Source: JAQVEM01 sp964610315
Lineage (GTDB): Bacteria; Actinomycetota; Humimicrobiia; Humimicrobiales; Humimicrobiaceae
Length of the DNA stretch: 64,000 nucleotides
Reading direction: 5' to 3'
Assembly (NCBI GenBank): GCA_964610315.1
Contig: CAZSVM010000007.1
Location: 1 to 64,000 of the forward strand
Part shown: positions 1 to 8,078 of the stretch, piece after piece
Layout of the letters: every line of letters starts with the position of its first letter
How positions within the stretch are numbered: position 1 is the first letter of the stretch
Notes under the pieces: model-generated
Database searches by the model: none
What the model saw: the letters and a program-made list of their open reading frames with translations, nothing else
Told to the model about the DNA's origin: nothing
Position numbers and translations under genes: made by a program

Positions 1-2
1 AC

Positions 3-98
3 ACACCAAATATTATATGGTTTGTATACCCTACATTTGCAATTTTGTGGTGGCCACTGGGCACACTATTTACACTACTAAGCATTAAAAAGAAATAA
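3..98 (+). CDS. C-terminal end of a WWP-repeat membrane protein (5' cut by window)
   Basis: An open frame enters from the left edge and stops at TAA 96-98. Its 31 residues include the same signature as the next gene, PTFAILWWPLG, followed by a hydrophobic stretch and a Lys-rich end (SIKKK). It therefore looks like the last repeat unit of a paralogue lying directly upstream, separated by only 8 bases from the next start codon. No function is known to me. Its reality rests on the motif match to the complete neighbour. Confidence 0.7.
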   Translation, partial: TPNIIWFVYPTFAILWWPLGTLFTLLSIKKK

Positions 99-106
99 GG
101 CATGAA

Positions 107-1525
107 ATGAAAAATAAAAAATATATATTTTCATATATCGCTCCGCCTTTTATACTGGCGTTTCTCTTTTACATTAACTATACTACATCCTGGGGCCATC
201 CCTGGATTATATATCCCACTTTTGCCATTTTATGGTGGCCTCTTGCGCTAATATACAACAGAAACAAGAATGCAGTTGCTTTCTCTGTTGCAGGGAGTAC
301 ATGGATATCCATTTTCATACTTAGTGTGAACTTGATAATATCTCCAGGGTACTTGTGGTGCATATACCCTATATTTGCAGTATGGTGGTGGCCATTATCC
401 CTGATATTATGCAGAGCGAAAAAGTATAGACTGTACTCTGTTTTAGCGAGTATATACACTATAGGGTTCTTCTACTTAGTGAACCTAATTTCATCACCAA
501 ATGTTACGTGGTTCATATATCCTGCATTTGCCATTTTATGGTGGCCGATTGCTATGTTCTACAGCAAAAACAGAAACACTATAGTCTTCTCTATTATAAG
601 TAGTATATTTTTCTCTGCATTTATGATTGTAGTAAATTTATTAACATCACCCTCATATTTATGGTGCATATTCCCTATATTTGCTGTGTGGTGGTGGCCG
701 ATATCTTTATCACTTGTAAGAATAAAAAAATATAAACTGCTATCTATAATAGGAAGTGTATGCACTATAGGATTCTCCTACCTGGCGAATCAAATTTCAT
801 CACCGAATGTTACCTGGTTTATATATCCTGCGTACGCTGTAATTTGGTGGCCGTTATCTGTGTTCTTTATAAAGAAAAGAACAACAAAGCTCTATTCAAT
901 CATTATGAGCCTTACAACGATTGTTTTTCTTATATTGGTTAATTATTTCGTGATTCCCAACTACATGTGGTCACATCGTATAATTTTTTATCTTTTGTGG
1001 TTGTCGGCAATTATATACTTTGGTAAAAAAGTCAAAACCATAACCTTCTCAATCATCGGAGCTATAGTTATTATTGGATACTTTATTATGAACTATATCA
1101 TACTGACACCTGACGCTCATCCCTGGTATTTATATATCATTTTACCAGTGATTTGGTGGCCTGTTTGTACAGCCTTCAAATATAAAGTTTTAAACATTAA
1201 GTTTTTGTTCTCGAGTTTGTTGATATTTACCATTTATTATACAACGCTCAATTTGATATTTTCACCTAATTACTTATGGATTCTGTATCTTCTGTACCCA
1301 TTCTCATGGATATTAATGGGAGTATATTTTTATCGCAGAAAGAAATTCTTTGCATTCTCAATATGGGCTGCTGCCATCACTATCTTGTTTTTCTCAGCTA
1401 TCAATTATATGGAGAGCCCACATCAAATTTGGGCGATTTATCCATCCTTTGCTATTTTATGGTGGCCGCTTAGTCAATACTACTATGGCAAGAAAAAAAG
1501 CCATGGGAGTAGAACAAATCAGTGA
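107..1525 (+). CDS. Polytopic membrane protein of nine 51-residue WWP repeats
   Basis: This 472-residue protein is almost wholly hydrophobic and consists of nine tandem units starting at residues 24, 75, 126, 177, 228, 279, 329, 382 and 433 (the last is incomplete). Each unit reads roughly N-L-x-x-S-P-x-x-x-W-x-I-Y-P-x-F-A-x-x-W-W-P, then a short basic loop, then a second hydrophobic helix, so about 18 membrane segments are expected. Units 6 and 8 have lost the WWP core. Start ATG 107 follows AATAAGG about 7 bases upstream. The unit resembles the two-helix '2TM' type domain (Asn-x5-Pro ... Trp-Pro) in outline, which is my inference. Function unknown; the tandem paralogue in front suggests a multigene locus. 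Confidence 0.8.
   Translation: MKNKKYIFSYIAPPFILAFLFYINYTTSWGHPWIIYPTFAILWWPLALIYNRNKNAVAFSVAGSTWISIFILSVNLIISPGYLWCIYPIFAVWWWPLSLILCRAKKYRLYSVLASIYTIGFFYLVNLISSPNVTWFIYPAFAILWWPIAMFYSKNRNTIVFSIISSIFFSAFMIVVNLLTSPSYLWCIFPIFAVWWWPISLSLVRIKKYKLLSIIGSVCTIGFSYLANQISSPNVTWFIYPAYAVIWWPLSVFFIKKRTTKLYSIIMSLTTIVFLILVNYFVIPNYMWSHRIIFYLLWLSAIIYFGKKVKTITFSIIGAIVIIGYFIMNYIILTPDAHPWYLYIILPVIWWPVCTAFKYKVLNIKFLFSSLLIFTIYYTTLNLIFSPNYLWILYLLYPFSWILMGVYFYRRKKFFAFSIWAAAITILFFSAINYMESPHQIWAIYPSFAILWWPLSQYYYGKKKSHGSRTNQ
329..940 (+). repeat. 306-bp internal tandem duplication (two 102-codon super-repeats)
   Basis: Repeat units 2+3 (329-634) and 4+5 (635-940) of the WWP protein are more alike to each other than neighbouring units are. 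Units 2 and 4 share the pattern YLWCI-x-PIFAVWWWP and KKY loops; units 3 and 5 share SPNVTWFIYPA. The period is exactly 306 bases, indicating a later duplication of a unit pair on top of the basic 51-codon repeat. Confidence 0.75.
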
Positions 1526-1593
1526 CTGAAAAATTGTTAGAGAGCGGAATGCCCCTCTTGTTGGTAGGGAGCCTGATGTGTATTGAATTCCAC

Positions 1594-1611
1594 TGGCTCC
1601 CCGTATTGGAC
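1594..1611 (-). repeat. Degenerate tRNA 3'-end-like fragment (left copy)
   Basis: TGGCTCCCCG at 1594-1603 is identical to the first 10 bases of the fragment at 3482, and the following bases (TATTGGAC against AGTAGGAC) continue the similarity. Read on the minus strand it resembles a decayed tRNA acceptor/CCA end. The same GGCTCCC also pairs with GGGAGCC at 1567-1573, so a hairpin with a 21-base loop is an alternative reading. Confidence 0.4.
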
Positions 1612-1718
1612 GCTTTTAGAACTTCTGGAGCATTCAATTCATATATAAATTATAATTATTTACTATGAGAATTAAATATTTTTAAGCATAAGCAGCTTTC
1701 TCACTTTTTTAGGCTTAA

Positions 1719-3197
1719 TTACCTCTGATTTGCTTTTGCTACTTCTTCAAGCATCCTATCCAGATCAGTCCTACTAAACCATTTACCTCTTGCCATAACA
1801 CCTTCGATTTGCTGGGTATTGGTGATATCTTCCAGAGGATTTGCTTTAAGTAAGACAAGGTCTGCCCTTTTACCTACTTCAATAGTCCCGAATTCATCCA
1901 ACTTATCCAGATACTTAGCGGGATTATAGGTGCTTGTTTTTAAAGCATCATAAGGAGATAAACCAATATCCACCATAGCTGCTAGCTCTTCATGCAATGC
2001 AAATCCTGGGACTAAAACTGGAAGCGGAGTATCTGTTCCTGACATCAATGGTACTCCAGCTTCATTTAAAGCGATCAGCATCCTTTCGTGTGCAGCCAGG
2101 TAGCCTAAGTAAAAGGACTCATCAAATTGACTGTAAGTATTTTCTCCAGGTAACCATCCCATTCTAAAATGTGCAGGATTTAAATAAGCCACCTCCGGCT
2201 GGTTTAATAGACCTTCAAGATCTTTTATCTGTTCACCAATAGACCGCATAATGAAAATTGTTGTAGTGACCCACATACCATCATCAGCAATATCTTGAGC
2301 TGCCTTTAGAATACCTTCGTCCGTTGTTGTCCGGTCTGCACATCTTAATGTCTCTTCAATGTGCGCAACTGCTTCCATATCCATATTAATAAACACATTC
2401 CAGCAGGCTTCCCGATCCTCGCATATACAAAATTCTTTATTTTCACAAAACCACAGGTCTTCAGGTATATGTCCATCAACTTTTATTTCATGTTTTTTTG
2501 CTGATTCAAGGATTGCATTATATATTTCTACGGAGTCCACAAATTTTACCTTTATCCCGTCATACCCTTGAGCAGTAAACTTTGCAACCAGTTTTTCTGC
2601 TTGTTCGGGCTTGTTTATATCTACCATGCCAAGTGCTGGAATCAATGAATTTAATGCCTCAAATCCTTCCATCTCTCTTATGGAAGGACTCCACACCCAC
2701 ATAGTCGGGTCTGTTCTGGTCCCTGCATTGATCTCATCTCTCCATTCCAGATAATCGGGCGGGCCATCGCTCTGGTCCCTGATTGTGGTAACTCCATTTG
2801 CCAGATATACAAGGAGATCATTCTCACTTCCAAGAAGGTGAACATGCATATCACTAAGGCCTGGAATTAAAAACTGGTTTTTACCATTAATAACAAGTGC
2901 ATTTTCTGGAGGGTTAATATCTTCGCTTGATCCAATCTCGGCAATCTTTCCATCCTCCACAATGACAGTCTGGTTTTCCAATATGCGCTTGCTATCCATT
3001 GGGATAACATTGACATTTACAAATGCAATTGTTTCTTCTATTCCTTCAGGAATTAATTCTGGATCAATAGCTATATTTTTTGCTTCCCGAATCATTGCAG
3101 TTCTGTCAAAATATGTTATTACCCCAAAAATGACTACTGCTACCACGGCAAGGATGGCAATTCCAATCCCTACCCATTTCCATACCCTTCTTTTCAT
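1719..3197 (-). CDS. Membrane-anchored amidohydrolase (imidazolonepropionase-like)
   Basis: The 492-residue protein has an N-terminal membrane anchor (about residues 9-29) and then a metal-dependent amidohydrolase domain facing outward. Metal-site signatures are HxH in SDMHVH (118/120), a Lys in GIKVKF (216 or 218, candidate carboxylated lysine), H243, H279 and D389 in SGTDTP. The C-terminal GTIEVGKRADLVLL is typical of the small beta domain of this superfamily. A Cys cluster (251, 257, 259, 265) is inserted between two metal-site histidines. The start has AGAGGAAG about 7 bases upstream. Substrate is unknown; exported dipeptidase- or cyclic-amide-hydrolase-like activity is possible. It is monocistronic and lies between two tRNA-end-like repeats, which suggests acquisition. 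Confidence 0.85.
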   Translation of the reverse strand: MKRRVWKWVGIGIAILAVVAVVIFGVITYFDRTAMIREAKNIAIDPELIPEGIEETIAFVNVNVIPMDSKRILENQTVIVEDGKIAEIGSSEDINPPENALVINGKNQFLIPGLSDMHVHLLGSENDLLVYLANGVTTIRDQSDGPPDYLEWRDEINAGTRTDPTMWVWSPSIREMEGFEALNSLIPALGMVDINKPEQAEKLVAKFTAQGYDGIKVKFVDSVEIYNAILESAKKHEIKVDGHIPEDLWFCENKEFCICEDREACWNVFINMDMEAVAHIEETLRCADRTTTDEGILKAAQDIADDGMWVTTTIFIMRSIGEQIKDLEGLLNQPEVAYLNPAHFRMGWLPGENTYSQFDESFYLGYLAAHERMLIALNEAGVPLMSGTDTPLPVLVPGFALHEELAAMVDIGLSPYDALKTSTYNPAKYLDKLDEFGTIEVGKRADLVLLKANPLEDITNTQQIEGVMARGKWFSRTDLDRMLEEVAKANQR

Positions 3198-3524
3198 AAT
3201 GATCTTCCTCTTTATTTTTTACAGTGACTTAATTGGATATGTTGTACTCTTTACTGTGCTAATTTATATTTTTTTTCTTCAGTATTTTCCATAGGACTAC
3301 CTCTAGTTCCCTTTTGAATAGAAGATATTTAGAATGGTAAGATTTGTGTAAAAAAGAATAAGCCTATATATAAGGTTTTCCAAAAGCTAAACTCCCAATA
3401 TGATAAAGTGTTGTTTTTAATTATACAGATATATTAAGAAATTATAAGGATTTCATTGATAAAACTTTTGAGGGTTCTGATTGGCTCCCCGAGTAGGACT
3501 CGAACCATAGTAATCTTCACCTTC
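3198..3524. other. Intergenic region of 327 bases
   Basis: It holds the promoter side of the amidohydrolase gene (ribosome binding site about 3205-3212), AT-rich sequence, and the tRNA 3'-end fragment at 3482-3506. No further gene is visible. Confidence 0.6.
3482..3506 (-). repeat. Orphan tRNA 3' end (T-loop to CCA), possible att site
   Basis: The minus strand reads GGTTCGAGTCCTACTC then GGGGAGCCA: T-loop TTCGAGT, T-stem 3' strand CCTAC, acceptor strand TCGGGGA, discriminator G and encoded CCA. No 5' tRNA half precedes it; instead the 3' end of the CCA-transferase gene stops at 3525, and the T-stem 5' strand is mismatched. So it is a fragment, not a tRNA gene. A G73, 5'-TCCCCGA-type parent (for example tRNA-Asn) is likely. 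Such fragments are typically left by integration into a tRNA 3' end. Confidence 0.6.
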
Positions 3525-6086
3525 CTATGCCTCAATCAGCCTCTTCAAATGATACAACTCGTCTTTCTTATTTTTAATCTTTCCGTCCAGCTTCATTTCA
3601 AAAAGCTTTTTAAGGACAATTTTAAATTTCCGGGATGGCCTGTAGCCCATACCTTTTAGTGTCTCTCCGTTAACTTCCAAATGCAAATCACGAAGATCGG
3701 TGAGATATTTTTTTATTTTCTTAAAGTATACATCACCCCAGCTGCAGGCAATAACTTGAAGTTCGGGTGGAATTTCTCTTAAAGTATAATAAAGAGTGGA
3801 ATTTTTTTTAATCTCACCTTTAAGATTCTTTTTAATCCTGTTCCACTTACTGTAAGTCTCAAGCATAACACTGGTATCCTTTTTCCTGACCTTCATTTCG
3901 GAACTCCATTTTTCAATCTCACCGGGTTTAATTCCCTTTAGAAGAAGAATAAAAAGCAGCCTCCACTTTTTGATTTCCTGGTCTCCTTTTATATAAAAAT
4001 CTTTAAGCTGACTGTAACAGTTTAAAATTTTCTTCGCCTGTCTGATAAATTCCGCATTTATTTTTACCTTTATACCTATCTTTTTTAAGGCGCCTAACTC
4101 ATCCAATCTTTTTACTGCTTCCAGGGGACTGGTTTCATTAAAAATATAAATTAACTCATCCCTTATTCTGACCCCGTTTAATTTCGATACTATATCCATA
4201 TTGATGGTGGTCCTGGCCAGTTTTTCGGTCTGGCTGTCCATTTTAAATCCCAGCCGTTTCTCAAATCTTACCGCCCTGAAAATCCTGGTGGGATCTTCTA
4301 TAAAACTCATTTTATGTAAAACTTTAATCCTTCTATTTTTTAAATCTTCCCTTCCCCCGAAAAAATCAAGAATTTCACCAAAATTTTTTTTATTCAGGGA
4401 AAGCGCCATTGTATTTATGGTGAAATCCCTCCTGGAAAGATCCTGCCTTATATTTCCCGACTCTACCGTGGGAAGGGCAGCCGGGCTCTTGTAATATTCC
4501 ACTCTGGCTGTGGCTATATCTATATGCTGCCCGTCTTCAAGTACCAGAACCGAGGTCCCGAATTTCCGGTGGGATTCAAGCTTGCATCTAAATTTTTTTG
4601 AAAGTTCCTTCCCGAATTTTATACCGTCACCCTCAACTACAATATCTACATCAAAATTGGGTATCCGGAGCAGTGCATCTCTTACAATCCCCCCCACCAG
4701 ATAGGTATTATATTTAAGAATTTTAGCAGCACCGGAAACAGCCTTCAGTATTTTCTGAACCTTCGGCGGGAAAAAATTCCATAAATCTTCATAACTCCTG
4801 CCGTGCAAAAATCTTAATATATCTTTCCTGGTAACTATTCCTACAATTTTCCTTTTTTCGACAATAGGTATCCTACCTACACCGTTTTCTATCATAAGAT
4901 TCTGTATCTGGCCAATAGTGGTCTCCGGGCTGGCTTTAACAATACCCCTGGATTTAAAACCCTTAACCGGCGCATGGGACAAGCCATGCCCCACAGCTTT
5001 ATCTACATCTTTTCTGGTTATTATCCCTACCAGGTTATTTTTCTTATCCACTATAGGTATTCCCGAGTGGCCGTATTTTTTTAACATTTCACTGACCTGG
5101 GAGATACTTACATTTTCACCTACCACCTTTACCGGATAAGACATTACATCTTTAGCCAGTATTGGTTCTTTTATGTTTTTCCTTAAAGAGGATATCAGCT
5201 TATTTTCTATTTCTTCAAAACTCAAGTCGGTTATAACTGCGGAAGCTGCCTGGGGATGGCCACCCCCTCCTACAACTTTAAGTATTTCGGATACATCTAT
5301 ATCTTTATTATCGCTCCTGGCCACTACATAAATTTTCTCCTTCATTTTAGCCCAGCATATTACAATACTTACATCCTCGATCTGGGACAGTTTCCTGGTA
5401 AGTACTGATAATCCCTCTATAAACCTGGGCATTTCTGCACTGGATAGTAAGACTTCCGTTTCGTTAATTTTTATTTTCCGGTAACTCATTATCAGTTTTT
5501 CCAGAAGCCTGTGCTGATCTTCAGACAGGGATAGATTCAAAAATCTCAATACCACAAAAAGGTTAGATTCCTTTTTCATAAGAAATGAAGCAGCTTCCAG
5601 ATCCCTGGAAGTAGTACCGGGGTAGGTAAAGGAACCAGTATCCTCATAAATTCCGAGAGTAAATAAAGTGGCATCCAGAGGGGAGATGTAAATTTCTTTA
5701 TTTTTAATATCATTTACCAGAATAGTAGTAGTGGCCCCCACTTCCGCAGAATAGTCCTGGGTTGCTTTGAGGTCCTCAGATGACTGGTGATGATGGTCAT
5801 AAACTATAATTTCGATATTTTTATTATTCAATGCCTCTCTGGCCGGGCCGAGTCTTGAAGCAAATTTTGTGTCTATGACAATAACTCTATTTACCTTTGA
5901 ATAATCAATCCCTTTTGAATCTGCCAGCGGTGGAAGTTCATCTTCATAGAGAGTAATGAATTTTCTTACATTCTGATTTATAGCAGTGGGCAGTATTATT
6001 TGAGCCTGGGGATACAATTTTTTTGCCGCCACCATTCCGGCAAAGGAATCAAAATCAGAACTTAGATGGGTAATAATTATTTCCAT
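3525..6086 (-). CDS. DHH-CBS-CBS-tRNA nucleotidyltransferase fusion (CCA/A-adding enzyme)
   Basis: This 853-residue fusion has four parts. Residues 1-300 form a DHH/DHHA1 phosphoesterase (DFD 11-13, DHH 97-99, GGGGHPQA 273-280). Residues 310-430 carry two CBS domains. Residues 460-600 form a class II nucleotidyltransferase head (GGIVRD 465-470, DVD 479-481, RRDFTIN, EDPTRIFRAVRF). The rest is the helical tRNA-binding part. The head adds CCA or A to tRNA 3' ends; the DHH part is expected to cleave phosphodiesters such as nanoRNA or cyclic dinucleotides, and the CBS pair may sense adenylates. The fusion is known in several thermophilic and anaerobic phyla. All catalytic motifs look intact. The exact nucleotide specificity cannot be read here; a CCA-encoding tRNA in this window suggests a repair or A-adding role. 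Confidence 0.9.
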   Translation of the reverse strand: MEIIITHLSSDFDSFAGMVAAKKLYPQAQIILPTAINQNVRKFITLYEDELPPLADSKGIDYSKVNRVIVIDTKFASRLGPAREALNNKNIEIIVYDHHHQSSEDLKATQDYSAEVGATTTILVNDIKNKEIYISPLDATLFTLGIYEDTGSFTYPGTTSRDLEAASFLMKKESNLFVVLRFLNLSLSEDQHRLLEKLIMSYRKIKINETEVLLSSAEMPRFIEGLSVLTRKLSQIEDVSIVICWAKMKEKIYVVARSDNKDIDVSEILKVVGGGGHPQAASAVITDLSFEEIENKLISSLRKNIKEPILAKDVMSYPVKVVGENVSISQVSEMLKKYGHSGIPIVDKKNNLVGIITRKDVDKAVGHGLSHAPVKGFKSRGIVKASPETTIGQIQNLMIENGVGRIPIVEKRKIVGIVTRKDILRFLHGRSYEDLWNFFPPKVQKILKAVSGAAKILKYNTYLVGGIVRDALLRIPNFDVDIVVEGDGIKFGKELSKKFRCKLESHRKFGTSVLVLEDGQHIDIATARVEYYKSPAALPTVESGNIRQDLSRRDFTINTMALSLNKKNFGEILDFFGGREDLKNRRIKVLHKMSFIEDPTRIFRAVRFEKRLGFKMDSQTEKLARTTINMDIVSKLNGVRIRDELIYIFNETSPLEAVKRLDELGALKKIGIKVKINAEFIRQAKKILNCYSQLKDFYIKGDQEIKKWRLLFILLLKGIKPGEIEKWSSEMKVRKKDTSVMLETYSKWNRIKKNLKGEIKKNSTLYYTLREIPPELQVIACSWGDVYFKKIKKYLTDLRDLHLEVNGETLKGMGYRPSRKFKIVLKKLFEMKLDGKIKNKKDELYHLKRLIEA

Positions 6087-6188
6087 TTAACTCCGGCATA
6101 CAAGTCTTTTAAGTCTTTATTTTAGTCTGTTCACTCTTACTGAAGATGCCGCTGCCAAAATTATCAACCTCGAACTGCTTTCTTTGCT

Positions 6189-6722
6189 CTACTCAATATA
6201 TTTATCATAACAGACTACTTCGGAAAGGGATTTTCTCCCTCTGGTTCTGCCTTCCACGGCAGGGTATCCAAGTGGTGTCACAGCTACAACTCTCACCTCT
6301 TCGGGAATATCAAGAAGATCTTTTACCAGTTTCTCCTTGAAAGCTCCAATCCAGCAGGTACCCAGTCCCTTTTCGGTGGCAGCCAGGATTAAGTGTTCCA
6401 GAGCTATTCCTATATCTACGGGGTAGCTATTCATATAACCCCCCATTACCCCATAAGCTTCATCTTCCTTGGCACAGGCTATAATCAATATGGGAGCCTC
6501 TGCCAGAAAGGTTTGATTATTGCAGGCAATAGAGAGATCATTTATTTTTTTCTTATCCTTTACCACTACCAATTTCCAGGGTTGAAGATTTTTGGCCGAG
6601 GGAGCTTTTCTAAAAGCCTGCAGGATATAATTTAAATCTTCTTCTTTTATTTCCTGAGGTTTGTAAGCTCTTATACTTCTTCTCTTTTCTATAAGATCCA
6701 TTAAATTGCTGAATTGTCTCAC
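6189..6722 (-). CDS. Nitroreductase family FMN oxidoreductase
   Basis: The 177-residue length is typical of small nitroreductase-family flavoproteins. The N-terminal RRSIRAYKP phosphate/FMN-binding signature, APSAKNLQPWKLVVV and the later GTCWIGAF and VAVTPLGYP segments place it in the family. Such enzymes use NAD(P)H to reduce nitro compounds, quinones or flavins in the cytoplasm; the natural substrate cannot be deduced. It lies alone between the tRNA nucleotidyltransferase and an aldo/keto reductase, all on the same strand with gaps of about 100-140 bases. Confidence 0.85.
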   Translation of the reverse strand: MRQFSNLMDLIEKRRSIRAYKPQEIKEEDLNYILQAFRKAPSAKNLQPWKLVVVKDKKKINDLSIACNNQTFLAEAPILIIACAKEDEAYGVMGGYMNSYPVDIGIALEHLILAATEKGLGTCWIGAFKEKLVKDLLDIPEEVRVVAVTPLGYPAVEGRTRGRKSLSEVVCYDKYIE

Positions 6723-6866
6723 TGTTCATTACTCCCTTCTCCTAAAATCAATAAACTGGATCTTAAAGACTTATTTTTGTAACCTTTGTAACTTAATACT
6801 ACTTTTTAATATTTAGATGGAAACTACTTTATATTAACACTATGAATTTCTCAAGTAAAACTTTTT

Positions 6867-7850
6867 TTACCATAAATTCTGTACATAATCCTTAATGTAT
6901 TTGCGGTATATTTCATCTACTCCTTCCATTTGTTCATCAGTCAGCGGGGGAAGGTCCGAAGTTTTGATGTTATCCTCAATCTGTGATGCTCTGCTGGCAC
7001 CCGGTATAACACAGCTTACATTATCATTCATCAGAATCCAGCGCAGAGCATATTCTACCAGTTTTCCTTCCGGAAATATCTTCTTTAGCTCTTCCACTGC
7101 TTCCAGGCCTACCTGGTAAGGAACCCCCGAAAATGTCTCTCCCTTATCAAAGGCCTGACCTTCACGATTATAGAACCGGTGATCTCCTTTTGAAAATACC
7201 GTATCTTTGTTAAATTTTCCAGTCAGCATACCACTTGCCAGTGGAACCCTGACAATTACCCCTACATTCTTACTCCTGGCCCGGCTTAAGAATTTTTCAG
7301 CAGGTTTATGTCTGAACATATTATATATAATCTGGACAGTAGCCAGATTGAGATATTCTATTGCCTCCAGCGCTTCCGATACTTTTTCGACGCTTACTCC
7401 ATAATTTAAAATTTTCCCTTTCTCCACCAGTTCATCTAGAATACCAAAAACTTCCGGATCATAGTAAACCTCAGTAGGAGGGCAATGAAGCTGGATAAGG
7501 TCTATTGTTTCCAGTCCCAGGTTCTTCAGGCTGTCATCTATAAACCTGGTTATATTCTCCCGATTGTATCCTTCCTTATTATGAGGATCCAGCCTTCTTC
7601 CTGCTTTGGTGGCTACATAAATTCTTTCCTTTACCTTTTTTAAGAATTTTCCTATGGCTTTCTCACTCTGACCCTCGTTGTATACATCGGCTGTATCAAT
7701 AAAATTCACTCCGCCATCCACTGCCTTTTTCAAAATCTCTTCGGCAGAATCAAAATTAAATTTCTCACCCCATTTACCGCCCAGCTGCCAGGTGCCCAGA
7801 GAAATTTCAGAAACTCTAAAACCTGTTTTTCCTAAAGTTCTATATTTCAT
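6867..7850 (-). CDS. Aldo/keto reductase
   Basis: The 327-residue protein is a standard AKR TIM barrel. The catalytic tetrad is visible: D52 in FIDTADVY, Y57, K82 in VATKAGR and H122 in LIQLHCPP. The NADP-binding end (VIPGASRASQIEDNI) is present. It is soluble and cytoplasmic, reducing aldehydes or ketones, and belongs to the YghZ/auxin-induced-like group by general appearance (my inference). No 4Fe-4S extension is present. The start ATG has AAGGATAAT upstream. Confidence 0.9.
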   Translation of the reverse strand: MKYRTLGKTGFRVSEISLGTWQLGGKWGEKFNFDSAEEILKKAVDGGVNFIDTADVYNEGQSEKAIGKFLKKVKERIYVATKAGRRLDPHNKEGYNRENITRFIDDSLKNLGLETIDLIQLHCPPTEVYYDPEVFGILDELVEKGKILNYGVSVEKVSEALEAIEYLNLATVQIIYNMFRHKPAEKFLSRARSKNVGVIVRVPLASGMLTGKFNKDTVFSKGDHRFYNREGQAFDKGETFSGVPYQVGLEAVEELKKIFPEGKLVEYALRWILMNDNVSCVIPGASRASQIEDNIKTSDLPPLTDEQMEGVDEIYRKYIKDYVQNLW

Positions 7851-8078
7851 AATTATCCTTCCTCAGTTCATTTATTCAGCTAATATGGCTTTAGTAATTA
7901 TTCTTAAGATAGATATTAATAAAATGCTTATAACACAATTATTGTAACAATAAATTTCCCTGATGCAAATTAAGAGATACCAAAAAACATTTAATCCAAT
8001 AAATTTACATAATATGGTAGATTTTAAAGCTTTTTTATTATAAAATAGGACGCAATTGTTAGGCATTAACTTAACAAT

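Noticed and set aside
178..765. Antisense frames (178-459, 559-765) opposite the WWP-repeat gene
   Set aside because: They repeat with the same 51-codon period and merely mirror the repeats on the other strand; no ribosome site.
1567..1601. Rho-independent terminator after the WWP-repeat gene
   Set aside because: The 7-bp stem has a 21-base loop and no following T-run; the right arm fits better as part of the tRNA-end-like repeat.
3480..3560. A full tRNA gene at the end of the CCA-transferase gene
   Set aside because: Only the T-loop to CCA part is tRNA-like; the 5' half is absent, the T-stem is mismatched and the region overlaps coding sequence.
7872..8066. 64-residue minus-strand frame between aldo/keto reductase and the secreted protein
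   Set aside because: AT-rich composition, no ribosome site and no recognisable pattern; probably promoter DNA.
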